A program made the translations under genes and the position numbers. Below, in pieces: positions 35,299-42,624 of a stretch of DNA of 64,000 nucleotides. The notes below the pieces were generated by a model. The model had not been told where the DNA came from. It did no database searches and was given only the letters and a program-made list of their open reading frames with translations. Source of the DNA: Chryseomonas sp014190935 (lineage in GTDB: Bacteria; Pseudomonadota; Gammaproteobacteria; Pseudomonadales; Pseudomonadaceae); NCBI RefSeq assembly GCF_014190935.1, contig NZ_JACHVV010000001.1, positions 744,001-808,000 of the forward strand, written 5' to 3'. Numbering within the stretch: the stretch's first letter is position 1; each line of letters opens with the position of its first letter.

Positions 35299-35811
35299 TC
35301 AGAGGGTCTGCAGGCGGAAGAGGGCGATGCGGTCGATCTCGGCCAGGGCGCGCTGGAATTCCTGCTCCGGGCTGTTGGGCAGGCGTTCTTCGAAGGCCGC
35401 CAGGATCAGATGCCGGTTGCTGCCCTTCACCGCCATGATGAAGGGGAAGCCGAATTTGGCGCGGTAGGCCGCGTTGTGGCGGGTGAAGCGCTCGAGCTCG
35501 TCCGGGGCGCACTGATCGAGGCCGGCACCGGCCTGTTCGCCACTGCTGGCGGCGGTCAGTTCGCCGGCCAGGGCGGCGCGGCCGGCGAGATCCGGGTGCG
35601 CCTGGATCAGCGCCCGCTGTTCGGCCCGGCTGGCCCGGGCGACCTGGGCGGCGAGGCGCTGGTGCAGGGCCTCGACGCTGTCCGGCAGCGGCGAGCCCTC
35701 GTCGAAGGCGCGCTCGGCGACCCAGGCGGAGTGCTCGTAGATGCCGCCAAAGGTCGCGACGAAGGCGGCGCGCGCCAGCTGGCTGGGGGTGACGGTCTGG
35801 AAGGTGCTCAT
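35299..35811 (-). CDS. uraD: OHCU decarboxylase
   Basis: A 170-residue 2-oxo-4-hydroxy-4-carboxy-5-ureidoimidazoline decarboxylase that makes S-allantoin. The C-terminal part FTRHNAAYRAKFGFPFIMAV and SPEQEFQRALAEIDRIALFR is diagnostic. The catalytic His lies in the EHSAWVAERAF region near the N-terminus. It overlaps puuE by 4 bp at its ATG (35811). Confidence 0.95.
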   Translation of the reverse strand: MSTFQTVTPSQLARAAFVATFGGIYEHSAWVAERAFDEGSPLPDSVEALHQRLAAQVARASRAEQRALIQAHPDLAGRAALAGELTAASSGEQAGAGLDQCAPDELERFTRHNAAYRAKFGFPFIMAVKGSNRHLILAAFEERLPNSPEQEFQRALAEIDRIALFRLQTL

Positions 35812-36716
35812 GCCGGCGGATGCTCACTGTGCCAGTGACGGGCGATGTCCACCCGGCGGGCGAACCAGACGCGCTCATGGCTCTGGGCGTATTCGAGGAA
35901 GCGCTTGAGGCCCACCAGGCGACCGGGGCGGCCGATCAGCCGGCAGTGCAGGCCGATGGAGAGCATCTTGGGCGCGCTGGCGCCTTCCGCGTAGAGGGTG
36001 TCGAAGGCGTCCTTGAGATACTGGAAGAATTGCTCGGCGGTATGGAAGCCCTGCACCTGGGTGAATCTCATGTCATTGGTGTCGAGGGTGTAGGGGATCA
36101 CCAGGTGCGGCTTGCCGGTGGGCGTATCGGGTTCCCAGTAGGGCAGGTCGTCGTCGTAGGTGTCGCTGTCGTAGAGGAAGCCGCCTTCCTCCATTACCAG
36201 GCGCCGGGTGTTGGGACCGGTCCGGCCGGTGTACCAGCCCAGCGGACGCTCGCCGGTCAGTTCGGTGAGGATCTCGATGGCGCGCTGCAGATGGGCACGT
36301 TCCTCGGCTTCGTCCATGTACTGGTAGTCGATCCAGCGATAGCCGTGGCTGCAGATCTCGTGGCCGGCCTGGACCATGGCGCGGATGACCTCGGGGTGGC
36401 GCTCGGCGGCCATGGCCACGGCAAAGATGGTCAGGGGTACCTGGTGCTTGGCGAACAGCTCCAAAATGCGCCAGACGCCGGCGCGACTGCCGTATTCGTA
36501 GAGCGACTCCATGGACATGTTGCGTACGCCCTGCAGTGGCTGGGCGGCGACCATCTCGGAAAGAAAGGCCTCGGACTCCTTGTCGCCGTGGAGGATGTTG
36601 CGTTCGCCACCTTCTTCATAGTTGAGCACGAAGGACAGGGCGATGCGGGCATCTCCCGGCCAGCGAGGGTGGGGCGGCTGGGCACCGTAGCCGATCAGAT
36701 CGCGGGGATAGGTCAT
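35808..36716 (-). CDS. puuE: Allantoinase PuuE
   Basis: PuuE is the cofactor-independent allantoinase of the polysaccharide-deacetylase fold, converting allantoin to allantoate. The 302-residue protein shows MTYPRDLIGYGAQPPHPRWP and FVLNYEEGGERNILHGD, typical of PuuE rather than of chitin deacetylases, and SHGYRWIDYQYMDEAEER. The start at 36716 fits the family; an upstream frame adds 23 poor residues. It heads the minus-strand operon and faces hiuH across a 215-bp regulatory gap. Confidence 0.95.
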   Translation of the reverse strand: MTYPRDLIGYGAQPPHPRWPGDARIALSFVLNYEEGGERNILHGDKESEAFLSEMVAAQPLQGVRNMSMESLYEYGSRAGVWRILELFAKHQVPLTIFAVAMAAERHPEVIRAMVQAGHEICSHGYRWIDYQYMDEAEERAHLQRAIEILTELTGERPLGWYTGRTGPNTRRLVMEEGGFLYDSDTYDDDLPYWEPDTPTGKPHLVIPYTLDTNDMRFTQVQGFHTAEQFFQYLKDAFDTLYAEGASAPKMLSIGLHCRLIGRPGRLVGLKRFLEYAQSHERVWFARRVDIARHWHSEHPPA

Positions 36717-36745
36717 GGGAAGGGCATCCTGGCAGTCGAGATGTT

Positions 36746-36755
36746 TTGTATACAA
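36746..36755. promoter_or_regulatory. Operator-like palindrome TTGTATACAA
   Basis: A perfect 10-bp palindrome 30 bp upstream of the puuE start. The ten bases TGTATACAAT (36747-36756) occur again at 36871-36880 on the hiuH side. TTGTATACAA resembles sites of GntR-family repressors. Confidence 0.6.
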
Positions 36756-36797
36756 TGTTTGGAGACCTTTGCCGAGTCCCAGCAAGAATCCTGCCTA

Positions 36798-36812
36798 ACT
36801 GGTCTGACCAGT
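36798..36812. promoter_or_regulatory. FadR/GntR-type operator ACTGGTCTGACCAGT
   Basis: A perfect 7+1+7 palindrome midway between puuE and hiuH. The core TGGTCTGACCA is the classic recognition shape of FadR-subfamily GntR regulators (as in FadR, LldR and GlcC sites). It probably controls one or both divergent purine genes; no GntR gene lies in this window. Confidence 0.65.
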
Positions 36813-36870
36813 CTGAAGACTTTCATGCGCTGGAGGGCGGCGATCCCTTGGATAGGGCGGGGCAAAGGGC

Positions 36871-36880
36871 TGTATACAAT
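36871..36880. promoter_or_regulatory. Second TGTATACAAT operator copy
   Basis: Identical ten bases to 36747-36756, 124 bp away and 52 bp upstream of the hiuH ATG. TACAAT within it could serve as part of a -10 element, so binding would block initiation. Confidence 0.55.
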
Positions 36881-36931
36881 CGTCTGGCAAAAAACTGCTA
36901 GGCTGGCTCATCCCCTTGCAGGAGCTCTCCC

Positions 36932-37303
36932 ATGTCCGTTTCATCCCCTGGCGGTTACCTGACGACTCATGTGCTGGACACCACCGGCGGCTGCCCGGGC
37001 GCGGATATCGTCGTCCGCCTGTACCGCCTGGAGGGGGCGTCGCGGCAGGCTCTGGGTGAATTGCGGACCAATGCCGATGGCCGCGGCGATGCGCCACTTT
37101 TGCAGGGCGAAGCCTTCACGACGGGTATCTTCGAGCTGGAGTTCGAGGTGGGTGACTACTATCGGCGACGGGGGACGGCGCTGGAGGAACCGGCGTTTCT
37201 CGACACCGTGGTCCTGCGTTTCGGCATCGCCGATGAAGCGGCGCATTACCATGTGCCGCTGCTGGTTTCGCCCTACAGCTATTCGACCTATCGCGGCAGT
37301 TAG
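36932..37303 (+). CDS. hiuH: 5-hydroxyisourate hydrolase (transthyretin-like)
   Basis: HiuH (123 aa) hydrolyses 5-hydroxyisourate, the product of urate oxidation, to OHCU, the substrate of UraD. The N-terminal LTTHVLDTTGG contains the catalytic His, RLY and the central Arg follow, and the C-terminus SPYSYSTYRGS carries the YRGS tetrapeptide diagnostic of the family. There is no signal peptide, so the reaction is cytoplasmic. The ATG follows AGGAG. It diverges from puuE. Confidence 0.96.
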   Translation: MSVSSPGGYLTTHVLDTTGGCPGADIVVRLYRLEGASRQALGELRTNADGRGDAPLLQGEAFTTGIFELEFEVGDYYRRRGTALEEPAFLDTVVLRFGIADEAAHYHVPLLVSPYSYSTYRGS

Positions 37304-37372
37304 GGAAGCTTGCTCCGCGGCGGTGCGCGCGGAGGTAAACCGGCACCAGCCTAGGGCGCAGATCCGGTAGGG

Positions 37373-38419
37373 CTAGTGGAAGGTCGGCTCGCTGTTCAGC
37401 CGTGCGCTGGCCAGCAGCGGGCGATCCGGTACGGCACTGCCCGGCCAGGTCTGGGCGATGCGCTCCAGCACCACCTGGGCCAGCATGCTGTGGGTGCGGC
37501 TGGCGAAGTGACCCCGGGCGCCGAAGATATAGGCCTGGTCGGCGCCGGGTTCGACGTAGCTGTCCGGATCGCAGAACTCGCGACCCGGCAGGCAGGCATC
37601 GCCTTCGGCATGGGTGAACCCATAGTTGCCGTAGTGGGCGAAGACCTCTTCCATCACCCGGTAGGCATCCACCAGCAGCAGGCGGTCTCCGGCCGGCAGG
37701 TTGGCCTGCAGGGTATCGTTGTAGAGCTTCACCAGGTCATGGTTACGCTGGGCGACCTGCTCGGTCCAGGGCTCGAGATAGGGCGCCTTGCCGTAGTCGG
37801 TGTTGTTGAGCACCACCAGCCGCTGGGCACCCAGGCCCAGCAGGTAGCGCAGCAACTTGACCTCGTTCATGGCCGTGTGGCGAATCCGAGCCTCGACCTG
37901 CTCGCGGACCTCGGGGGGCAGCGGGGCATCGGCCATCAGCGCGGCTTTGAGCTTCTTGTCGTAGAAGGGCCCGATGATGTCATTGCCGCCGATCTGCACC
38001 AGCACCAGGTCCTGCTGACGGAAACGGCCATGCTGCATCTCGAAGTTGCGGATCTGCTGGGAAAACGCCAGGGGTGCCTCGTTGTGGTCGAAGCCCGGTT
38101 CGGTGAAGCTGCCGGTCACGGCGCCGCCTTCGGCGTAGCAGAGACCGTCGGGATCGCTCGGACCCTCGTGGCCATAGCCTTCCACCTGGCGATTGGGACC
38201 CAGCTCGATGCCATAGGCGTCGGCGATTTCCTGGGGATAGGTACGCCCCGGATTGGTCGCGTAGATGTGGCCGAAGGTACCGCAGTCCATCAGGCTGTCA
38301 CCAAAGGCGATGACCCTCTGGATACCCCGCGCCTCGGCGATGGGCTCGGGACTAGGGACGAGGGCGAGCAGCGTGGCGACACCTGCGAGTGCGGTCGCCA
38401 ATCCCCAGTGCTTGCCCAT
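37373..38419 (-). CDS. Exported SGNH/GDSL hydrolase
   Basis: A 348-residue predicted periplasmic or secreted esterase of the SGNH family. After a signal peptide, block I is VIAFGDSLMDCGTF with the catalytic Ser, block III is VQIGGNDIIGPFYD with oxyanion Gly/Asn and the C-terminal His is in RGHFASRTHSM. It could act on lipids or acyl esters; the substrate is not readable. The ATG at 38419 has a very strong GGGAGGTG ribosome site, so the longer frame (17 more codons) was rejected. It is not obviously linked to purine metabolism. Confidence 0.85.
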   Translation of the reverse strand: MGKHWGLATALAGVATLLALVPSPEPIAEARGIQRVIAFGDSLMDCGTFGHIYATNPGRTYPQEIADAYGIELGPNRQVEGYGHEGPSDPDGLCYAEGGAVTGSFTEPGFDHNEAPLAFSQQIRNFEMQHGRFRQQDLVLVQIGGNDIIGPFYDKKLKAALMADAPLPPEVREQVEARIRHTAMNEVKLLRYLLGLGAQRLVVLNNTDYGKAPYLEPWTEQVAQRNHDLVKLYNDTLQANLPAGDRLLLVDAYRVMEEVFAHYGNYGFTHAEGDACLPGREFCDPDSYVEPGADQAYIFGARGHFASRTHSMLAQVVLERIAQTWPGSAVPDRPLLASARLNSEPTFH

Positions 38420-38490
38420 CGTCCACCTCCCGGCAGCGTCCAGCGTCGGTGCTGCCTTTGTCTTTTGCAACCTTCATACCGGGAAGAGCG

Positions 38491-38518
38491 AAAAAGGCCG
38501 GCGGGAGTTCCCGGCGGC
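38491..38518 (-). terminator. Rho-independent terminator after arsR
   Basis: A 22-base GC-rich hairpin (38497-38518; 4 bp, one mismatch, 5 bp) is followed on the minus strand by CTTTTTC. It separates the arsR gene from the SGNH hydrolase gene on the same strand. Confidence 0.75.
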
Positions 38519-38610
38519 CGGACCAGCCGAAGCGGCAGGCGACGATCAGCACGGGATAGCAAGGGCGGGCCCGAGGTTTCGCGGCCGTAGCCGCATGCCC
38601 AGCGGCTGGG

Positions 38611-38934
38611 CTAGTCCGGCTTGCTCACGGGATCGGAAGACTGCGACAGGATGGCTGCCATCAGGCCGGGGAAACGCTGATCCAGGTCGTCGCGCCGCAA
38701 CTGGTTCATGTGCGTGGTACCGGCGTTGCGGGTGTGCACCAGGCCGGCGTCGCGCAGGACGCGGAAGTGGTGCGACATGCTGGACTTGGGACGACCCCCG
38801 TCGAGTTCGCCACAGGTGGCCTCGGCGACCCGCGCCAGGTAGCGGACGATGTCCAGACGCACCGGATCGCTGAGCGCATGGAACAGGCGCTCAAGGGAGA
38901 ATTCGTCGGGACTGGGATGTTTGAAAGGGCGCAT
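38611..38934 (-). CDS. ArsR-family transcriptional repressor
   Basis: A 107-residue winged-helix regulator of the ArsR/SmtB superfamily. The recognition region is SSMSHHFRVLRDAGLVHTR at about residues 50-68, and the beta-wing follows. The usual metal-binding ELCVCDL helix is replaced by EATCGELDGG with a single Cys, so metal sensing is unlikely. It is divergent from xenA and 92 bp away, with a dyad overlapping the xenA -10 region, strongly implying control of xenA. The signal could be an electrophile or oxidant, as xenA is an ene-reductase; that is inference. Confidence 0.88.
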   Translation of the reverse strand: MRPFKHPSPDEFSLERLFHALSDPVRLDIVRYLARVAEATCGELDGGRPKSSMSHHFRVLRDAGLVHTRNAGTTHMNQLRRDDLDQRFPGLMAAILSQSSDPVSKPD

Positions 38935-38955
38935 GCGCTAATCATACACCGGGGG

Positions 38956-38993
38956 TTGGCGATTATGTTATGTTCGATTAATATCGAAATAAC
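38956..38993 (+). promoter_or_regulatory. xenA promoter with overlapping ArsR-type operator
   Basis: TTGGCG (38956-38961) and TAATAT (38979-38984) are 17 bp apart. A near-perfect dyad, GTTAT-G-TTCGAT (38967-38978) facing ATCGAA-ATAAC (38983-38993) with TAAT between them, covers the -10 element and one base bulges. It is the obvious operator for the divergent ArsR repressor. Confidence 0.7.
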
Positions 38994-39026
38994 GAACCAG
39001 CATCCGCCATATTGGAGACCGCTCAG

Positions 39027-40124
39027 ATGTCCGCATTGTTCCAACCCTTTACCCTCAAGGACGTGACGCTGCGCAACCGCATCGCCATCCCGCCCATGTG
39101 CCAGTACAGCGCCATCGACGGCATGATCAATGACTGGCACCAGGTGCACTATGCCGGCCTGGCCCGCGGTGGTGCGGGTCTGGTGGTCGTCGAGGCCACG
39201 GCAGTCTCGCCGGAAGGTCGGATCACCCCCGGTTGCACCGGCATCTGGTCGGACGCCCATGCCCAGGCCTTCGTGCCGGTGGTCCAGGCGATCAAGGCCG
39301 CCGGCTCGGTACCGGGCATCCAGATCGCTCACGCCGGTCGCAAGGCCAGCGCCAACCGTCCCTGGGAAGGCGATGACCACATCGCCGCCGACGACGCCCG
39401 TGGCTGGGACACCATCGCCCCGTCCGCGGTGGCCTTTGGTGCCAACCTGCCCAAGGTACCCAAGGCCATGACCCTGGAGGATATCGCCCGGGTCCGCCAG
39501 GACTTCGTCGATGGCGCCAAGCGTGCCTATGAGGCCGGCTTCGAGTGGCTGGAGCTGCATTTCGCCCACGGCTACCTGGCCCAGAGCTTCTTCTCGGTGC
39601 ACTCCAACCAGCGTGACGACCAGTACGGTGGCGACCTCGCCGGCCGCAGCCGCTTCCTGCTGGAGACCCTGGCCGCGGTGCGCCAGGTCTGGCCGGAGCA
39701 CCTGCCGCTGACCGCGCGTTTCGGCGTGATCGAATACGATGGTCGCGATGAAGAGACCCTGGCCGAATCCATCGAGCTGGCCCAGGGCTTCAAGCGCGAA
39801 GGCCTCGACCTGCTGAGCGTCAGCATCGGCTTCTCCACCCCGACCGCCAACATCCCCTGGGGCCCCGGCCTGCTGGCACCCGTCACCGAACAGGTGCGCA
39901 AGGCCACTGGCCTCAAGGTCGCTTCGGCCTGGAACATCGACACCCCGGCGCTGGCCAACCAGGTGGTGGCCGATGGGCAGCTGGATCTGGTGATGGTGGG
40001 TCGCGCCCACCTGGCCGATCCGCACTGGCCCTACTATGCGGCCAAGGCCCTGGGTGTCGACAAGCCGTCCTGGGTGCTGCCGGCGCCCTACGCCCACTGG
40101 CTGGAGCGTTATCGCAGCAGTTGA
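39027..40124 (+). CDS. xenA: Xenobiotic reductase / old yellow enzyme XenA
   Basis: A 365-residue FMN-dependent NAD(P)H ene-reductase of the class III OYE (YqjM/XenA) group, reducing alpha,beta-unsaturated carbonyls and nitro compounds. Cys25 in IPPMCQYS modulates FMN as in Pseudomonas putida XenA; IQIAHAGRKAS, ELHFAHGYLAQSFFS and GRAHLADPHWPYYAAK are family landmarks, and the ending PYAHWLERYR matches XenA. The start MSALFQPFTLKDVTLRN at 39027 follows GGAGA and matches the homologue; a start five codons upstream is less likely. It ends in a clear terminator. Confidence 0.92.
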   Translation: MSALFQPFTLKDVTLRNRIAIPPMCQYSAIDGMINDWHQVHYAGLARGGAGLVVVEATAVSPEGRITPGCTGIWSDAHAQAFVPVVQAIKAAGSVPGIQIAHAGRKASANRPWEGDDHIAADDARGWDTIAPSAVAFGANLPKVPKAMTLEDIARVRQDFVDGAKRAYEAGFEWLELHFAHGYLAQSFFSVHSNQRDDQYGGDLAGRSRFLLETLAAVRQVWPEHLPLTARFGVIEYDGRDEETLAESIELAQGFKREGLDLLSVSIGFSTPTANIPWGPGLLAPVTEQVRKATGLKVASAWNIDTPALANQVVADGQLDLVMVGRAHLADPHWPYYAAKALGVDKPSWVLPAPYAHWLERYRSS

Positions 40125-40145
40125 GTCGGCTTAGGCTGAAACGCG

Positions 40146-40172
40146 AAAGCCGCCCTTCGGGGCGGCTTTTTT
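40146..40172 (+). terminator. Rho-independent terminator of xenA
   Basis: AAAGCCGCC (40146-40154) pairs with GGCGGCTTT (40161-40169) around a 6-base loop and runs into TTTTTT (40167-40172), 22 bases after the xenA stop. Confidence 0.93.
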
Positions 40173-40202
40173 GTGGGTGTCGGATGGGGTGTAAGTGGTT
40201 CT

Positions 40203-40279
40203 TGTTGGGCTTCGCTGACGCTCAACCCAACCTACGGTGACCGGTAGGTTGGGTTGAGGCGGCTCCGTCGCCGAAGCCC
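40203..40279. repeat. Palindromic repeat unit, copy 1
   Basis: The first of two units whose core 53 bp (40204-40256) is identical to 40387-40439. Inner arms CAACCCAACCTAC and GTAGGTTGGGTTG face each other, and outer arms GGGCTTCG and CGAAGCCC close a larger imperfect palindrome. Related AACCCAACCTAC repeats are common between Pseudomonas genes (REP/REPIN-like), which is from memory. Confidence 0.85.
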
Positions 40280-40318
40280 GGCAGACCGGGGCATCTTGGC
40301 TCCGACCTTGGCCCACCC

Positions 40319-40344
40319 GTGGAAAACGCTGCGCGGTTTTCCAC
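40319..40344. repeat. Palindrome between the two repeat units
   Basis: GTGGAAAAC (40319-40327) is inverted at 40336-40344 (GTTTTCCAC) around an 8-base loop. Similar GTGGAAAAC/GTTTTCCAC pairs recur in pseudomonad intergenic DNA. It sits midway between the two repeat copies, forming a composite element. Confidence 0.7.
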
Positions 40345-40385
40345 GCTACCGGATTGAGGCTCGATCGGTCGCAGTCGCTTGGGGC

Positions 40386-40464
40386 TGTTGGGCTTCGCTG
40401 ACGCTCAACCCAACCTACGGTGACCGGTAGGTTGGGTTGGGGGGGGGCTCCGTCGCCGAAGCCC
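40386..40464. repeat. Palindromic repeat unit, copy 2
   Basis: The second copy; the core 40387-40439 is identical to copy 1, and the tail GGCTCCGTCGCCGAAGCCC (40446-40464) matches 40261-40279. A run of G differs between the copies. The unit ends 8 bp before the guaD stop, and may shape both ends of the convergent xenA and guaD transcripts. Confidence 0.85.
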
Positions 40465-40471
40465 AGCAGGC

Positions 40472-41776
40472 TCAGGCGTCGCGGCTGTGTACCCGGCCGC
40501 CGGCGGCATGGGTTTCCCGTATCACGCGGTCGTCGCCCAGGGTGGTGAGGACGAAGAGCGTTTCTTCCAGGCTCTTCGCCTGCTGCAGACGGTAGTCCAG
40601 CAGCGGGGTGGCCTTGAGGTCGAGCACTACGAAGTCGGCGTCGTGGCCGGGGGCCAGGCTGCCGATGCGATCGTCCAGGCGCAGGGCGCGGGCGCCGCCA
40701 AGGGTGGCCAGGTACAGCGACTTGAAGGGGTGCAGGCGATGGCCGCGCAGTTGCTGCACCTTGTAGGCCTCGCCTAGGGTCTGCAGCAGCGAGAAGCTGG
40801 TGCCGGCGCCGACGTCGGTACCGAGACCGACGTTGACCCTGAAGGCTTCCATCCGCTCGAGATCGAACAGTCCGCTGCCCAGGAAGAGGTTGGAGGTGGG
40901 GCAGTGCGCCACCGCCGAACCGGTGTCGTGCAGGCGCTGGCACTCGGCGTCGCAGAGGTGGATGCCGTGGGCGAACACCGAGCGTGGGCCAAGCAGCTGG
41001 AAGTGGTCGTAGACGTCCAGGTAGTTGCTGCGCTCCGGGAACAGCGCCTTGACCCAGTCGATCTCCTTGAGATTCTCGGAGAGGTGGGTGTGCAGGTAGA
41101 CGTCCGGGTGCTCGGCCAGCAGGCGACCGGCCGCTGCCAGTTGTTCCGGCGTGCTGGTGGGGGCGAAGCGCGGGGTGACCGCGTAGTGCAGCCGGCCCTT
41201 GCCGTGCCAGCGCTGGATCAGCGCCTTGCTGTCGGCATAGGCGGACTCGGCGGTGTCCTGCAGGTAGTCCGGGGCGTTACGGTCCATCAGCACCTTGCCG
41301 GCGATCATGCGCAGGTCGAGGCGTTCGGCGACCTCGAAAAAGGCGTCCACCGACTGCGGATGGACGCTGCCGAACACCAGGGCGGTGGTGGTGCCGTTGC
41401 GCAGCAGTTCGCCGACGAAGAGCTCGGCCACCTCGGCGGCCTTGGCCGGATCGGCAAAGGCGCCCTCGGTAGGAAAGGTGTAGGTGTCCAGCCAGTCGAG
41501 CAGTTGCTCGGCGTAGCTGGCGATCATGCCGGTCTGCGGATAGTGGATATGGGTGTCGATGAAGCCGGGGGTGATCAGAGCGTCGCGATGCTCGATGACC
41601 TGGGTGCCGACGGGCAAGGTGGGCAGCAACTCGGCGGCCGGGCCCATGGCCTGGATGCGGCCGTCCGCGACTAGCAGCAGGCCGTCGGCATGGTATTCGT
41701 AGGAGGCGTCCAGCCCCACCTCGGCCGGGTCGGCGAGGCTGTGGAGCAGGGCGGCGCGATGGGCGATGGCGGTCAT
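40472..41776 (-). CDS. guaD: Guanine deaminase
   Basis: GuaD (434 aa) deaminates guanine to xanthine, feeding xanthine dehydrogenase encoded just upstream. It is a zinc amidohydrolase: GFIDTHIHYPQTGMI has the HxH ligands, PDVYLHTHLSENLKEIDW and FAHGIHLCD the His residues, and GLGTDVGAGTSFSLL the Asp. Length is normal. The start MTAIAHRAALLHSLADPAEV at 41776 is 23 bp after xdhC in the same operon; a longer frame runs through xdhC. The 3' end abuts the repeat element. Confidence 0.95.
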   Translation of the reverse strand: MTAIAHRAALLHSLADPAEVGLDASYEYHADGLLLVADGRIQAMGPAAELLPTLPVGTQVIEHRDALITPGFIDTHIHYPQTGMIASYAEQLLDWLDTYTFPTEGAFADPAKAAEVAELFVGELLRNGTTTALVFGSVHPQSVDAFFEVAERLDLRMIAGKVLMDRNAPDYLQDTAESAYADSKALIQRWHGKGRLHYAVTPRFAPTSTPEQLAAAGRLLAEHPDVYLHTHLSENLKEIDWVKALFPERSNYLDVYDHFQLLGPRSVFAHGIHLCDAECQRLHDTGSAVAHCPTSNLFLGSGLFDLERMEAFRVNVGLGTDVGAGTSFSLLQTLGEAYKVQQLRGHRLHPFKSLYLATLGGARALRLDDRIGSLAPGHDADFVVLDLKATPLLDYRLQQAKSLEETLFVLTTLGDDRVIRETHAAGGRVHSRDA

Positions 41777-41799
41777 AACGATCTCGGATAGGGATAGCG

Positions 41800-42624
41800 C
41801 TAATTGGGGGTGGCGGTGACCAGGCGCAGCGGCAGCTCCGCCTGCTGGGCCTGGCGGCCGTAGTGGGCGATGACCTCGCCGGCAACGGCGATGGCGATCT
41901 CCAGCGGCAGCTTGCCTTGGACCTCGGGCAGGCCCAGCGGACAGCGTACCGTGGCCAGGCGGTCGGCACCGTGGCCGCGCGCCGCGAGACGGTGGCGGAA
42001 CTTGGCCCACTTGGTCCGGGAGCCGATCAGACCGAAATAGCCATGGTCGCCACGGGCGAGGATGGCGTCGGTCAACTCCAGATCCAGGGGGTGATTATGG
42101 GTCATGACGATGTAGTAGGCACCCGCCGGCATCTGGGCGATCTCGTCGACCGGCTCGTCGGTCAGGCGCTTTTCCACCCCGGCGGGCAGGACGGCGGGAA
42201 ATTCCTGGGCACGCGAGTCCACCCAGCGCACCGCGCAAGGCAGCCCGGCCAGCAGCGGCACCAGGGCGCGGGCGACATGGCCGGCGCCGAAGACGATCAC
42301 CGGGACGTCCTGCGCCAGCTGGGGTTCGAACAGCAGGGTGGTGACGCCGCCGCAGCACTGGCCAAGGCTGGCGGCCAGGGAGAAACGCTCCAGGCGCGGC
42401 TGGCGGGTGCCGGCGGCGAGCAGTTCCCGGGCGATCTCCACCGCGCGGTATTCCAGATGACCGCCGCCGATGGTCAGGTGCTGCTCGTCCCGGCCCACCA
42501 GCATCTTGGTGCCGGCCTCGCGGGGGGTGGAACCCTGCTCGTCGGCGACGGTGATCAGCACGCAGGGTTCGCCGCGCGCTTCGAAATCGGCCAGCAAGGC
42601 CAGCCAGCCACGTTTGGTGTTCAT
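41800..42624 (-). CDS. xdhC: Xanthine dehydrogenase accessory protein XdhC
   Basis: XdhC (274 aa) protects and sulfurates the molybdenum cofactor and delivers it to xanthine dehydrogenase. The protein shows PCVLITVADEQGSTPREAGT with conserved Gly-Ser-Thr-Pro-Arg, IGGGHLEYRAVEIAR, SLGQCCGGVTTLLFE with the CC pair, and a Rossmann-like VIVFGAGHVARALVPLL. The ATG at 42624 overlaps the xdhB stop by 4 bp, which sets the start. Confidence 0.95.
   Translation of the reverse strand: MNTKRGWLALLADFEARGEPCVLITVADEQGSTPREAGTKMLVGRDEQHLTIGGGHLEYRAVEIARELLAAGTRQPRLERFSLAASLGQCCGGVTTLLFEPQLAQDVPVIVFGAGHVARALVPLLAGLPCAVRWVDSRAQEFPAVLPAGVEKRLTDEPVDEIAQMPAGAYYIVMTHNHPLDLELTDAILARGDHGYFGLIGSRTKWAKFRHRLAARGHGADRLATVRCPLGLPEVQGKLPLEIAIAVAGEVIAHYGRQAQQAELPLRLVTATPN

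Noticed and set aside
38611..38934. Arsenic or metal-resistance regulator
   Set aside because: The metal-binding Cys-Val-Cys helix is absent and no ars gene is nearby; a general ArsR repressor is the safer call.
40131..40943. Apparent duplicated peptide PNLPVTVGWVERQRSPT in a minus-strand frame
   Set aside because: The peptide repeat is only the translation of the intergenic palindromic DNA repeat and continues out of frame into guaD.
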